From positions 1 through 60,675 of the forward strand of contig CATONV010000006.1 of assembly GCA_951801655.1 (NCBI GenBank): 60,675 bases of DNA, written 5' to 3'. Under the pieces are notes generated by a model that was not told the origin of the DNA, did not search any database, and saw nothing but the letters and a program-made list of their open reading frames with translations. Origin of the DNA: an uncultured Oscillospiraceae bacterium (GTDB lineage Bacteria > Bacillota > Clostridia > Oscillospirales > Oscillospiraceae). Below are positions 39,397 to 47,952 of the stretch, one piece after another (within the stretch, counting starts at the first letter, position 1; the number at the start of each line of letters is the position of its first letter). The position numbers and the translations under genes were made by a program.

Positions 39397-41364
39397 GTGT
39401 CCTTTGACCGCGATCTGTTTCTGCCCGTGAGTCGCGAGGATATGGCCCGCCGGGGATGGGACTGTTACGATTTTCTTCTCATCACCGGCGACGCCTATGT
39501 GGACCACCCCTCCTTCGGGGCGGCCATCATCGGGCGGCTGCTGGAAGAGGCGGGCTACCGGGTGGCAGTACTGGCCCAGCCGGACTGGCGGTCGGCGCAG
39601 GCCTTCGCCGCCCTGGGCCGTCCCCGGCTGGGGGTGCTGATTGGAGCGGGAAATATCGACTCCATGGTGGCCCACTACACTGCCGCCAAAAAACGCCGCC
39701 ACGACGACGCATACTCCCCCGGCCGCAGGGCCGGCCTGCGCCCCGAACACGCCACGGTAGTCTACTCCAACCGGGTGCGAGAGGCTTTCTCTGATATTCC
39801 TGTTATAATAGGCGGGCTGGAGGCCAGCCTGCGCCGCTTTGCCCACTACGACTACTGGGAGGACAAGGTGCGCCGCTGCATCCTCTTCGACTCTCAGGCG
39901 GACATCCTTACCTACGGCATGGGGGAAAGCGCCACCCTGGAGATCGCCGCCCGGCTGGCCTCGGGCACTCCGGTGGAGGAGATCACCGACGTGCGGGGCA
40001 CCTGCGTCATCGGGAAGCACCCCGGCGTATGCGCCTACCCCTGGGTGGAGGCGCCCTCTTTTGAGGAGGTGTCCGCCTCCAAGGAGGCCTACGCCCGGGC
40101 CAACATGGTGGAATATCTGGAGCATGACGCGGTATCCGGGCGAGCCGTGATCCAAAAGCACGGGAACCGGTTTTTGATTGTCAATCCCCCTGCCTTCCCC
40201 CTGACTACGGCGGAGCTGGACCGGGTGGCCGAGCTACCCTATGTTCGGGAGCCTCACCCCATGTATGACGAGATGGGGGGCGTGCCCGCCATTGAGGAGG
40301 TGCGCTTCTCCGTCACCCACAACCGGGGGTGCTTCGGGGCCTGCAATTTCTGCTCCCTGGCCTTCCATCAGGGGCGGACCATCTCCTGCCGCAGCCACGA
40401 CAGCGTGGTACGGGAGGTGAAGGCCCTCACAGAGCACCCAGGCTTTAAGGGCTACATCCACGACGTGGGCGGCCCCTCCGCCACCTTTCGCCGCCCCTCC
40501 TGCCAGAAGCAGCTCAAGGCAGGCATGTGCAAAAACCGGGCGTGTCTGGCCCCGGAATCCTGTCCCAACCTGGACGCCGACCACACCGACTATATGATGC
40601 TCCTGCGCAAGCTGCGGGCCATCCCCAAGGTGAAAAAGGTGTTTATCCGCTCGGGCATCCGCTTTGACTACCTGATGAAGGACCCCAGCGGGGAGTTCTT
40701 TACCGACCTGGTCCAGCACCACATCTCCGGCCAGCTCAAGGTGGCCCCGGAACACTGCGTGGCCCACACCCTGGACTACATGGGCAAGCCCCATATTGAG
40801 GTCTATGAGAAATTCCGGGAGAAGTATTTCAAACTCAACCGGCGCTACGGCAAGGACCAGTATCTGGTGCCCTATCTCATCTCCTCTCACCCCGGCTGCA
40901 CCCTGGCCGACGCGGTGCGGCTGGCCGAGTGGCTGAACAAACAGGGCCACATGCCCGAACAGGTCCAGGACTTCTACCCCACTCCGGGCACCCTGGCCAC
41001 CTGCATGTGGTACACCGGCATCGATCCCCGGACCATGGAGTCGGTATTCGTCCCCAAATCCCCCCACGACAAGGCCCTTCAACGGGCCCTGATGCAGTGG
41101 AGAAAACCTCAGAACCGCAAGCTGGTGCTGGAGGCCCTCCGCAAAACAGGCCGGGAGGACCTGATCGGCTACGGCAAGCACTGCCTGGTCAAGCCGGATC
41201 GGGGCGAACAGCCCCTTTCGGCAGCCCGCAGGGCTGACAGTTCCCCCAGAGGGGGTGTCAAGAGCGCGAAGAAGTCTCGCGCCGACACCCGGACCCGGGT
41301 GGAGAAAAAGGACAGCCCGCCGATCCGAAAAAAGGGCTGGGCGAAGCCGAAGAAGAAAAAATAG
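39397..41364 (+). CDS. YgiQ family radical SAM protein
   Basis: A 655-residue protein with an N-terminal domain (DYDFLLITGDAYVDHPSFG region, about 15-35), a radical SAM core with CFGACNFC (Cys312, 316, 319), and a C-terminal extension. I start at GTG, 7 bp after aaaggagggg; an upstream ATG overlaps that site. The reaction of YgiQ is unknown. The last about 55 residues are Arg/Lys/Ser/Pro-rich and probably arose from a palindromic repeat fragment read in frame (41214-41300). A strong terminator directly follows. Confidence 0.92.
   Translation: MSFDRDLFLPVSREDMARRGWDCYDFLLITGDAYVDHPSFGAAIIGRLLEEAGYRVAVLAQPDWRSAQAFAALGRPRLGVLIGAGNIDSMVAHYTAAKKRRHDDAYSPGRRAGLRPEHATVVYSNRVREAFSDIPVIIGGLEASLRRFAHYDYWEDKVRRCILFDSQADILTYGMGESATLEIAARLASGTPVEEITDVRGTCVIGKHPGVCAYPWVEAPSFEEVSASKEAYARANMVEYLEHDAVSGRAVIQKHGNRFLIVNPPAFPLTTAELDRVAELPYVREPHPMYDEMGGVPAIEEVRFSVTHNRGCFGACNFCSLAFHQGRTISCRSHDSVVREVKALTEHPGFKGYIHDVGGPSATFRRPSCQKQLKAGMCKNRACLAPESCPNLDADHTDYMMLLRKLRAIPKVKKVFIRSGIRFDYLMKDPSGEFFTDLVQHHISGQLKVAPEHCVAHTLDYMGKPHIEVYEKFREKYFKLNRRYGKDQYLVPYLISSHPGCTLADAVRLAEWLNKQGHMPEQVQDFYPTPGTLATCMWYTGIDPRTMESVFVPKSPHDKALQRALMQWRKPQNRKLVLEALRKTGREDLIGYGKHCLVKPDRGEQPLSAARRADSSPRGGVKSAKKSRADTRTRVEKKDSPPIRKKGWAKPKKKK
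41214..41300. repeat. Second-family palindromic repeat fragment inside the YgiQ gene
   Basis: AGCCCGCAGGGCTGACAG followed by CCCCCAGAGGGGG resembles AGCCTGCGGCTGACAG and CCCCTTTCAAAAGGGG of the element at 47953-48179. Next comes GGTGTC...GACACC enclosing GCGCGA/TCGCGC. The reading frame stays open through it. Confidence 0.6.
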
Positions 41365-41392
41365 GATGGGCTGAGCGCCCATCCTATTTTTT
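41361..41392. terminator. Bidirectional terminator between YgiQ and lipoprotein genes
   Basis: ATAGGATGGGC-TGAGC-GCCCATCCTAT, an 11-bp perfect stem with T and A runs on the two sides. The YgiQ stop codon lies in it. Confidence 0.92.
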
Positions 41393-41395
41393 AGA

Positions 41396-41833
41396 TTAAT
41401 AGCGCACCGCGCTGGAGTCAGGTTCCCAGCTGGGCGTTCCCGAATTGGTCCCCGTGATATCCCGGGCCGCGTTGCCAATGCCCCGGCCAATGTCGCCAAT
41501 GGCATCGCCGGCGTCACGGACAATATCCTGGGCATCCCGGGTCAGATCACGAGACACTGTGTTTTCATCCCTGCTGTACACCCGGCCGTTGGAGCCGGCG
41601 GTATAGCGGCCGTCGTCAAAATAGGTTCGGCCATTATAGACGGTCCGGCCGTCGTACCGCCGGCTGACCGTGCCGGGCGTGCCGGAGGCAGAACTTCCGG
41701 TTGTCCCCGGGGCGGCGCTCCCGCTGTTATTGGCTGCGTTGTTGTTGGCGGTGTCCGGGTCCCGGGTGCTGCAGGCCGCCAGCGAACCCGTCAGGGCCAG
41801 CGCAAGGGCCAGAGCCGTAACGCTCTTTTTCAT
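41396..41833 (-). CDS. Small low-complexity lipoprotein
   Basis: A 145-residue protein with a signal peptide and lipobox LAAC (Cys21), a long Ala/Asn/Gly/Ser/Thr-rich segment (about 25-58), YDGRTVYNGRTYFDDGRY with tyrosine repeats, and a helical part RDLTRDAQDIVRDAGDAIGD. No enzyme motif is visible. It is expected on the outer face of the membrane. Similar short Asn/Gly-rich lipoproteins occur in sporulating Clostridia (spore-associated YhcN/YlaJ-like forms share the DxVxxAxD helix), but I cannot assign it. Confidence 0.75.
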   Translation of the reverse strand: MKKSVTALALALALTGSLAACSTRDPDTANNNAANNSGSAAPGTTGSSASGTPGTVSRRYDGRTVYNGRTYFDDGRYTAGSNGRVYSRDENTVSRDLTRDAQDIVRDAGDAIGDIGRGIGNAARDITGTNSGTPSWEPDSSAVRY

Positions 41834-42078
41834 CGCTGTATCCTCCCATTGTTTTTTTCATTCGCCCTCTCCCTGTTTTTCAGACAGAAAAACACACAGA
41901 GGGCCGGCTTTGGAGGTCCCATCCGCGGTCTAGTATGTGCCCATTCTCCGCCCTTCAATAAGGGAATGAGAGGTCAAATTGGGTTTTATGACCGCTTTTG
42001 ACGGAAAACCTTCAGACCTATTCCGTTTTTTTGGAAAAAACTTCGCTGTAATCCCTTGCTTTTTTTTTCGCGCTGTGT

Positions 42079-42138
42079 TATAGTATACGCAGAATGAAGG
42101 TAGTATTGTGAGAGTGGGGTCGCGGCTCCGCTCTTTTT
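42079..42138 (+). promoter_or_regulatory. rimP-nusA operon -10 and leader attenuator
   Basis: TATAGT at 42079-42084 is a likely -10; no convincing -35 is seen (TTGCTT lies 19 bp upstream in a T-tract). About 30 nt later AGAGTGGGGT (42111-42120) pairs with GCTCCGCTCT (42125-42134) around a CGCG loop, followed by TTTT: a complete intrinsic terminator before rimP. In B. subtilis the same operon is autoregulated by NusA-dependent termination in its leader. The rest of 41834-42172 shows no gene; TTGAAG-17-TACTAG on the minus strand (about 41932-41962) may be the lipoprotein promoter. Confidence 0.65.
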
Positions 42139-42172
42139 GATTGCGAAGCGCCAGAACAAAGGATGTGTCAAT

Positions 42173-42628
42173 ATGGCAAAGGTGACCGACACGGTGGCCG
42201 CCCTGGCCCTCCCCATCGCGGAGCAGGCAGACTGCTCCCTGTGGGACGTGGAATATGTGAAAGAGGCCGGGACCTGGTTCCTCCGGGTCTACATCGACAA
42301 GGAGGGCGGCGTGTCCATCAACGACTGCGAGGCCGTCTCCCGGCCCCTGTCCGACCTGCTGGACGAGACCGACCCCATCGAGGGCAGCTACACCTTTGAG
42401 GTGTCCTCCGCCGGGGCCGACCGTGCGCTGAAAAAGCCCGAGCACTTCGCCCGGTTCCAGGGGGACGAGGTGGAGGTCAAACTCTACCGCCCCAGAGAGG
42501 GCCGCAAGGAGTTTGTCGGTATGCTGAAGGCTTATGAGGATGGCAGCGTCACCCTGGATGTGGGCGGGAACGAGGTCTCCTTTTCCAAACAGGAAATCGC
42601 CCTGGTCCGGCTGTACCCCAGATTTTGA
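42173..42628 (+). CDS. rimP: Ribosome maturation factor RimP
   Basis: A 151-residue protein of 30S subunit assembly. The N-terminal LWDVEYVKEAGTWFLRVYIDKEGGVSINDCEAVSR (core WFLRVYIDKEGGV at 33-45) and SPGADRALKKPEHFARF-like SSAGADRALKKPEHF are hallmarks. The start has aaagga 9 bp upstream. It begins the translation operon and is preceded by a leader terminator. A repeat begins immediately after its stop and separates it from nusA. Confidence 0.96.
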   Translation: MAKVTDTVAALALPIAEQADCSLWDVEYVKEAGTWFLRVYIDKEGGVSINDCEAVSRPLSDLLDETDPIEGSYTFEVSSAGADRALKKPEHFARFQGDEVEVKLYRPREGRKEFVGMLKAYEDGSVTLDVGGNEVSFSKQEIALVRLYPRF

Positions 42629-42700
42629 CGCAGGGGCGGATCTCATCCGTCCGTACGCAAAACACGTATTTAACAGGCGCGAGCACGCGCCCTTACCGTA
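42629..42700. repeat. Modular palindromic repeat between rimP and nusA
   Basis: CGCAGGGGCGG...GCGCCCTTACCGTA, beginning at the base after the rimP stop, with hairpins GGGCGGATCTCATCCGTCC and GGCGCGAGCACGCGCCC. The ends are less well kept than in other copies. Confidence 0.75.
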
Positions 42701-42714
42701 GGAGGAAGAACACC

Positions 42715-43929
42715 GTGGCAAAACGAGTGACAAAGAAAGCCGTCAACGCCAACGAGATGGACGGCAAAGAATTTTTTGAGGCCATTCATCAGATCGAACA
42801 GGAAAAGGGCATCAAGCCCGGCTACATGATGGAAAAAGTGACACAGGCGCTGCTGTCCGCCTACCGCCGGGACCACGAGGGCGTGGGAGACAACCTGTTT
42901 ATTGAGGCCGACGAGGCCGCCTGCACCGTGCGGCTGTTTTTGAAAAAGGAAATCGTGGAGGAGGTGGACAACCCCGCCACCGAGATCAGTTTGGATGAGG
43001 CCCGCCGTTCTCTGCCCCAGGCTGAGCTGGGCGACACGGTGCGCATGGAGGTGAAGGCCCGGTCCTTCGGTCGGATTGCCGCCCAAACTGCCCGTCAGGT
43101 CATCATCCAGGGCATCCGGGAGGCCGAGCAGGGAATGATCTACGACGAGTTCTCCACAAAGGAGCATGAGCTGCTCACCGGCGTGGTCACCCGCATTGAT
43201 CCCAGAAACGGTTCCGTCTCTCTGCGTCTGCACTCCGGGTCTGAATTTACCGACGCCTATCTGGGTTCCGGAGAGCAGGTAAAGGGAGAACGCTACGCCG
43301 AGGGCCAGCGGCTGAAGGTCTACGTGGTGGAGGTCCGCCGGGCCACCAAGGGGCCCCAGGTTCTCATTTCCCGCACCCACCCCGGTCTGGTTAAACGGCT
43401 GTTTGAGCTGGAGGTTCCCGAGGTCTACGACGGCACCGTGGAGATTCGCTCCGTGGCCCGGGAGGCCGGCTCCCGCACCAAGATGGCCGTTTGGGCCTCC
43501 GAGCCCAACGTGGACCCCATCGGCGCCTGCGTCGGCCCCCGGGGCGCGCGGGTGAACACCATTGTGGAGGAGCTCAAGGGAGAGAAAATCGATATCATCC
43601 GCTGGTCTGAAAACCCTGCGGAGTATATCGCCGCCGCCCTCTCCCCCGCCGACGTGATCAGCGTGGAGGAGATTCCCGCCCCCGGCGATACCAAAAGCTG
43701 CCGGGTGGTGGTCCCTGACGACCAGCTCTCCCTGGCCATCGGCAAGGAGGGCCAGAACGCCCGTCTGGCCGCCAAGCTCACTGGTTATAAAATTGACATT
43801 AAGCCCGCCTCCGCCCCCCTGGAGTCCATTGAGGACCTGATCGCTCAGGCCGAGGCCGACGCCGCCGAGGCCGCCCTGGAAGAGGCTATGGCCCAGGCTG
43901 AGGAAAACGGAGAAGTTCCGGAGGAATAA
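42715..43929 (+). CDS. nusA: Transcription termination/antitermination factor NusA
   Basis: A 404-residue RNA polymerase-binding factor: N-terminal domain (NEMDGKEFFEAIHQIEQEKG), S1 domain (ELLTGVVTRID at about 140-150), then KH1 (GACVGPRGARVN) and KH2 (AIGKEGQNARLAAKLTGYKIDI), with a short acidic tail instead of the E. coli repeats. The start is GTG, 7 bp after aggagga; upstream frame runs through the repeat. NusA slows polymerase and assists hairpin termination, which makes the leader terminator of its own operon notable. Confidence 0.96.
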   Translation: MAKRVTKKAVNANEMDGKEFFEAIHQIEQEKGIKPGYMMEKVTQALLSAYRRDHEGVGDNLFIEADEAACTVRLFLKKEIVEEVDNPATEISLDEARRSLPQAELGDTVRMEVKARSFGRIAAQTARQVIIQGIREAEQGMIYDEFSTKEHELLTGVVTRIDPRNGSVSLRLHSGSEFTDAYLGSGEQVKGERYAEGQRLKVYVVEVRRATKGPQVLISRTHPGLVKRLFELEVPEVYDGTVEIRSVAREAGSRTKMAVWASEPNVDPIGACVGPRGARVNTIVEELKGEKIDIIRWSENPAEYIAAALSPADVISVEEIPAPGDTKSCRVVVPDDQLSLAIGKEGQNARLAAKLTGYKIDIKPASAPLESIEDLIAQAEADAAEAALEEAMAQAEENGEVPEE

Positions 43930-43942
43930 AGGAGAGAGGACC

Positions 43943-44221
43943 TTGCCCAAAAAGATACCCATGCGCCAATGCGTTGGCTGCCGGGAGATGAAAGAGAAAA
44001 AATCGCTGATCCGGGTGGTAAAATCCCCGGAAGGCGTGGTATCCCTGGACTTTAAGGGCAAGCTGCCCGGCCGGGGGGCCTACGTGTGCCCCAACGGCGA
44101 GTGTTTGAAGCGGGCCCGGAAAAGCCGGGCCCTGGAGAGAGCCTTCTCCTCTCAGCTCCCCCCGGAGGTCTGGGAGGAGCTGGAGAACCAGATGAGGGAG
44201 GTGGGACCCGATGACCAATGA
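43943..44221 (+). CDS. ylxR: YlxR family RNA-binding protein
   Basis: A 92-residue protein starting at TTG, 6 bp after aaaggagagagg. PMRQCVGCREMKEKKSLIRVV and GRGAYVCPNGECLKRARKSR carry the four cysteines and the basic RNA-binding surface of the DUF448 family. It lies between nusA and the L7Ae-type gene, as in most Firmicutes, and overlaps the latter by 11 bp. Recent literature links YlxR to RNase P in Bacillus, but this cannot be seen here. Confidence 0.94.
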   Translation: MPKKIPMRQCVGCREMKEKKSLIRVVKSPEGVVSLDFKGKLPGRGAYVCPNGECLKRARKSRALERAFSSQLPPEVWEELENQMREVGPDDQ

Positions 44222-44789
44222 CCCTATCCTCCGCCTGCTGGGCCTGGCCAAAAAGGCCGGTCGGCTGGAGATCGGCGAGGAACCGGTGGGCGCCGTCTGC
44301 CGGGCCCGTCAGGCCAGTCTCCTCCTTCTCGCCGCCGACGCCGCCCCCAACACACACCGCCGGGCTACGCACTTCTCTCAGGCGGGAAATGTGCCCCAGC
44401 TGGAGACCCCCTTCAGCAAAGCGGAGCTGGGCGCCGCCCTGGGCCGGTCCTCCTGCGCCATGCTGGCCGTCACCGACTCCGGCTTTTCCTCCGCCGTGGC
44501 CGAAAAGCTGGCCGCGCGGAACCCGGACCGATACGGCCCCGCCGCCCAGCAGCTGAAGGCCAAGGCCGACCGAACCCTTCAGCGGCAGCGAGAGCAGCGG
44601 CAGCATGATAAAAATCTGCGGGAAGGGAAGAAAAAGCCTTGGGTCCCGCCGCCCAAGCCAAAGGAGAGCCTCAGCGGGTCCCGGTCCGCCGGAACAGCCC
44701 GCTGCCGCCCCGACAGCCTCAGCGCCGCTCCCCCCGCCAAGGACAGTCCGCCCCGCCGCCGTCTTACCGGCAAGTTCCGTAAACCCTGA
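44211..44789 (+). CDS. L7Ae-family ribosomal-type RNA-binding protein with basic tail
   Basis: A 192-residue protein. The first about 105 residues are an L7Ae/L30e fold ([50 protein letters not shown]), corresponding to YlxQ, a kink-turn binding protein normally about 100 residues long. The C-terminal 85 residues are an unusual basic, Pro/Ser/Arg-rich extension ([28 protein letters not shown]). The extension may be extra RNA-binding surface or a recent addition. It overlaps ylxR by 11 bp and infB follows after 20 bp. Confidence 0.9.
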   Translation: MTNDPILRLLGLAKKAGRLEIGEEPVGAVCRARQASLLLLAADAAPNTHRRATHFSQAGNVPQLETPFSKAELGAALGRSSCAMLAVTDSGFSSAVAEKLAARNPDRYGPAAQQLKAKADRTLQRQREQRQHDKNLREGKKKPWVPPPKPKESLSGSRSAGTARCRPDSLSAAPPAKDSPPRRRLTGKFRKP

Positions 44790-44809
44790 GAAATGAGGTG
44801 CATCCATCT

Positions 44810-47158
44810 ATGATGATTAAATATCCCGTCCATAAGCTGGCCAAGGACTTCAGCAAGCAGGGAAAGGCCCTGCCCTCCAAGGAGATTATGGATATCCTGA
44901 CACAGTACGGCCATCCCCCCAAAAACCACATGCAGCCCCTCAACGATCTGGAGCTGTCGATCGTGTTTGAGTATCTGACCCAGCACAATCAGATCGACTC
45001 CATTGAACAGGTCTACGCCGACGTCTACCACGAGCCCGAGGCAAAGAAGGCGGAGGAGTCCAAAGCGCAGACCAAGCAGCCCGCCCCCAAGGAGGAGAAG
45101 AAGGACCAGGCCGGACCTGCGCCCCAGCAGCAGCCCAAGCCGGCGGACACCCAGCAGCCCACCACCCGCATCCCCGCCAAAAAGGTGGTGGACACCAGAG
45201 GTGGCCCGGCCGTCAACCTGGAAAAGTACGACGAAAGACTGGAGAACTTTACCGACCAGCGCCGCCAGGATATGCGGGGCGGCAAGCAGAAGCTCCAGAA
45301 GCAGAACCAGCGTGGACAGCAGCGCGGCGGGCGGGGACAGTCCGGAAAACGCCGGCAGGAGGAGCAGGACCGCCTGCGCCGCCTGCAGTTGGAGATTGCC
45401 AAAAAGGCCCCCACCAAGGTTCTCATCCCTGACGAGATCGGCGTGGGCGAGCTGGCCTCCCGGATGAAGAAGACCGGCGCCGAGGTAGTAAAGTGCCTGA
45501 TCAAAAACGGCGTTATGGCCTCTCTGAGCGATATCATCGACTTTGACACCGCCGCCATCATCGCCGAGGAAATGGGCTGCAGGGTGGAGAAGGAAGTCAT
45601 TGTCACCATTGAGGAGCGCCTTATCGACACCGCCGTGGACAAAGAGGAGGACCTGGTGGGCCGGGCCCCCGTGGTGGTGGTGATGGGTCACGTGGACCAC
45701 GGCAAGACCTCCCTCCTCGATTATATCCGAAACGCCAACGTGGTGTCCGGCGAGGCCGGCGGCATTACTCAGCACATCGGCGCCTACCAGGTGGACGTGA
45801 AGGGCAACACCGTCACCTTCCTGGATACCCCCGGCCACGAGGCCTTTACCGCTATGCGGGCCCGGGGCGCCATGATTACTGACATCGCCATTCTTGTGGT
45901 AGCCGCCGACGACGGCATTATGCCCCAGACCGTGGAGTCTATCAACCACGCCAAGGCTGCCAATATCCCCATCATTGTGGCCATCAACAAGATGGATAAG
46001 CCCGCCGCCAACCCTGACCGCATTATGCAGCAGCTCACCGAGTATGAGCTGGTGCCTGAGGAGTGGGGCGGCGAGACCATCGTGTGCCCCATCTCCGCCA
46101 AGACGGGAATGGGCATCGACAACCTGCTGGACATGGTGGTCCTCACCTCCGAGGTCCAGGAGCTGAAGGTCAACCCCAACCGCACCGCCCACGGCGCGGT
46201 AATCGAGGCGCGGCTGGACAAGGGCCGGGGCCCCGTGGCCACCCTGCTGGTGCAGAACGGCACGCTGAAGCAGGGCGATGTCATCATCGCCGGCACCGCC
46301 GTGGGCCGTGTCCGCGCCATGACCGACGCCCGAGGCCGGAGACTCGACGAGGCGGGCCCCTCCGTCCCCGTGGAGATTATCGGCATGGGCGAGGTGCCCG
46401 GCGCGGGCGACGACTTCCACGCCGTGGACGACGAGCGCATGGCCCGCGAACTGGTGGAACAGCGCAAGCATGAGCAGAAGTCCGCCCTCAACAGCCCTGT
46501 GGGCAAGGTCACTCTGGAGGACCTGTTCAGCCAGATTCAAGCCGGAGAGATGAAGAACCTCAATGTCATCGTCAAGGCCGACGTTCAGGGCTCCGCCGAG
46601 GCGGTGAAGGCCTCGCTGGAAAAGCTGACCAACGAGGAGGTTCGGGTGCGGGTCATCCACTGCGCCGTGGGCGCCATCAGCGAGAGCGATGTCATGCTGG
46701 CGGGCACCTCCGGGGCCATCATCGTGGGCTTCAATGTCCGCCCGGACTCCAACGCCAAGGACTCCGCCGCCCGCATGGGCGTGGATATGCGGATGTACCG
46801 GGTCATCTACGACGCCATCAACGAAATCGAGGCCGCCATGAAGGGCATGCTCGCCCCCAAATTCAAAGAGGTGGACCTGGGTCGGGCCGAGGTGCGCAAC
46901 GTGTTCCGAATTACCGGCGTGGGCATGGTGGCCGGCTGCTACGTGCTGGACGGCAAAATGCAGCGCAACGCCCAGATGCGCCTGCTCCGGGACAATATCG
47001 TCATCTACGACGGCTCTATTGCCTCCCTCCAGCGGTTCAAGGACTCCGTGAAGGAGGTCGCCTCCGGCTATGAGTGCGGCATCACCTTCGAGAAGTTCCA
47101 GGATATTAAGGAGGGCGACATCATCGAGGCGTATCTGATGGAGCAGATTGAGGTGTAA
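44810..47158 (+). CDS. infB: Translation initiation factor IF-2
   Basis: A 782-residue GTPase that brings initiator tRNA to the 30S subunit. N-terminal IF2-N-type region, a Lys/Glu/Gln/Pro-rich linker (about 75-180) with [16 protein letters not shown], then the GTPase: G1 GHVDHGKT (293-300), DTPGHE, NKMDKP; domains II-IV complete the protein. Of two adjacent ATGs the first is taken, 9 bp after gaggtg. In most Firmicutes rbfA follows directly; here about 1.4 kb with four small genes and a repeat element intervenes. Confidence 0.97.
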   Translation: MMIKYPVHKLAKDFSKQGKALPSKEIMDILTQYGHPPKNHMQPLNDLELSIVFEYLTQHNQIDSIEQVYADVYHEPEAKKAEESKAQTKQPAPKEEKKDQAGPAPQQQPKPADTQQPTTRIPAKKVVDTRGGPAVNLEKYDERLENFTDQRRQDMRGGKQKLQKQNQRGQQRGGRGQSGKRRQEEQDRLRRLQLEIAKKAPTKVLIPDEIGVGELASRMKKTGAEVVKCLIKNGVMASLSDIIDFDTAAIIAEEMGCRVEKEVIVTIEERLIDTAVDKEEDLVGRAPVVVVMGHVDHGKTSLLDYIRNANVVSGEAGGITQHIGAYQVDVKGNTVTFLDTPGHEAFTAMRARGAMITDIAILVVAADDGIMPQTVESINHAKAANIPIIVAINKMDKPAANPDRIMQQLTEYELVPEEWGGETIVCPISAKTGMGIDNLLDMVVLTSEVQELKVNPNRTAHGAVIEARLDKGRGPVATLLVQNGTLKQGDVIIAGTAVGRVRAMTDARGRRLDEAGPSVPVEIIGMGEVPGAGDDFHAVDDERMARELVEQRKHEQKSALNSPVGKVTLEDLFSQIQAGEMKNLNVIVKADVQGSAEAVKASLEKLTNEEVRVRVIHCAVGAISESDVMLAGTSGAIIVGFNVRPDSNAKDSAARMGVDMRMYRVIYDAINEIEAAMKGMLAPKFKEVDLGRAEVRNVFRITGVGMVAGCYVLDGKMQRNAQMRLLRDNIVIYDGSIASLQRFKDSVKEVASGYECGITFEKFQDIKEGDIIEAYLMEQIEV

Positions 47159-47190
47159 ACTTTTCGTTATTCAGAAAGGAGACATCAACT

Positions 47191-47337
47191 ATGGGAATGA
47201 CTGATAGTCAATTCAAGGGTTTTATTCGTTTTGTTTTGGATGACTTGATTGAGATCCAAAGCGAGAGCAACGTAGAGAAGCAAAACGAAAAAATGAAAAA
47301 AGTAATTGATAATCTCCAAAAAGTGTTAGAGGACTGA
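47191..47337 (+). CDS. Small conserved-type protein of 48 residues
   Basis: The frame starts MGMTDSQFKGFIRFVLDDL and ends NLQKVLED; it is helical, charged and without cysteines. gaaaggag lies 9-10 bp before the ATG. Base use is clearly more AT-rich than that of infB or rbfA. I recall similar 45-60 residue proteins (MTDxQFKxxIR... type) in many Clostridia, of unknown function, often near mobile or regulatory small genes. It is the first gene of the insert between infB and rbfA and is followed by a terminator. Confidence 0.75.
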   Translation: MGMTDSQFKGFIRFVLDDLIEIQSESNVEKQNEKMKKVIDNLQKVLED

Positions 47338-47343
47338 GCCAAC

Positions 47344-47367
47344 GGGGCGGGCGTTTTCGCCCGCCCC
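47344..47367. terminator. Hairpin between convergent small genes
   Basis: GGGGCGGGCG/CGCCCGCCCC perfect 10-bp stem with TTTT loop; T-runs on either side are short. Confidence 0.7.
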
Positions 47368-47374
47368 GGTTTGC

Positions 47375-47638
47375 TTATATCTCCAGCGATCGGACCATGT
47401 CCTCCCGCAGGCCCAGACCCAGGGAGTAGTAGGCCTGCATCTCATAATTCGTGTAGCGGATAAGCTGGGCGAAGTAGTGGTCGTACAGGTCGCAGCCGAC
47501 AGCGGCCCGGATTTGTTTTGCGAGGTGGTCGTAATCCTGTTCGGCCTCGTGAAAACCGGGCAGTGTCTGACAAATCCGACCGGCGGCCTCGTCGATTTCC
47601 ACGTTGTGCCACAGCAGTTGGGCAAGCAGGTCTTGCAT
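47375..47638 (-). CDS. Small hypothetical protein, divergent from XRE gene
   Basis: An 87-residue helical protein, starting at the ATG 8 bp after taggag (codons GTG and ATG just upstream are too close to it). It contains LWHNVEIDEAAGRICQTLPGF and LYDHYFAQLIRYTNYEMQAYYSLGLG, patterns I associate with short accessory proteins of clostridial chromosomes and mobile elements, without known function. It shares a promoter region and paired operators with the XRE gene, like an antitoxin/toxin or regulator/target pair, but no toxin motif is evident. Confidence 0.65.
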   Translation of the reverse strand: MQDLLAQLLWHNVEIDEAAGRICQTLPGFHEAEQDYDHLAKQIRAAVGCDLYDHYFAQLIRYTNYEMQAYYSLGLGLREDMVRSLEI

Positions 47639-47667
47639 TTTCATCACTCCTATGCAATAATATAGAT

Positions 47668-47712
47668 ACGCGAATTATTCACGCCTTTATTATAGACGCA
47701 AATAATCCGCGT
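47668..47712. promoter_or_regulatory. Paired operator-like sites between divergent genes
   Basis: ACGCGAATTATTCACGC (47668-47684) and, inverted, ACGCAAATAATCCGCGT (47696-47712) share a CGCGRATTATT core; start-to-start distance is 28 bp. They flank TTTATTATAG, a likely -10 region, and fit binding by the XRE protein. Confidence 0.6.
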
Positions 47713-47733
47713 GTCAATAGGTTGGAGGCAAAA

Positions 47734-47952
47734 ATGTCAAATTTTGCTCTGCGCATGAAAGAGCTGCGAAAAGAGAAAAAACTAAAACAGCAGGAATTGG
47801 CAGACGAGTTCTCTGTTAAGCTGCGAACCTATCAGGGATACGAATATGGGGAGTCCTATCCAGAGGTCGCAAAGCTATTAGCCATCGCCGACTACTTCGA
47901 CGTCAGCCTGGATTACCTGATGGGCCTCTCTGATGTAAGAGAAAAGAGGTAA
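47734..47952 (+). CDS. XRE-family helix-turn-helix regulator
   Basis: A 72-residue Cro/CI-type protein, SNFALRMKELRKEKKLKQQEL at the start and YFDVSLDYLMGLSDVREKR at the end, closely like the regulator at 25354-25566 in layout. ggaggc lies 5-7 bp before the ATG. AT content is above the neighbouring translation genes. It is divergent from a small unknown gene and likely binds the paired sites between them. The palindromic element begins at the base after its stop. Confidence 0.85.
   Translation: MSNFALRMKELRKEKKLKQQELADEFSVKLRTYQGYEYGESYPEVAKLLAIADYFDVSLDYLMGLSDVREKR

Noticed and set aside
38086-40161. Long minus-strand frame of 691 codons opposite the ATP-grasp and YgiQ genes
   Set aside because: It is a GC-rich shadow frame: sequence is His/Gly/Val-rich without domains, and the plus strand carries well-supported genes with ribosome-binding sites.
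44579-46660. Long minus-strand frame opposite infB
   Set aside because: Composition typical of antisense to a high-GC gene; infB motifs on the plus strand are complete.
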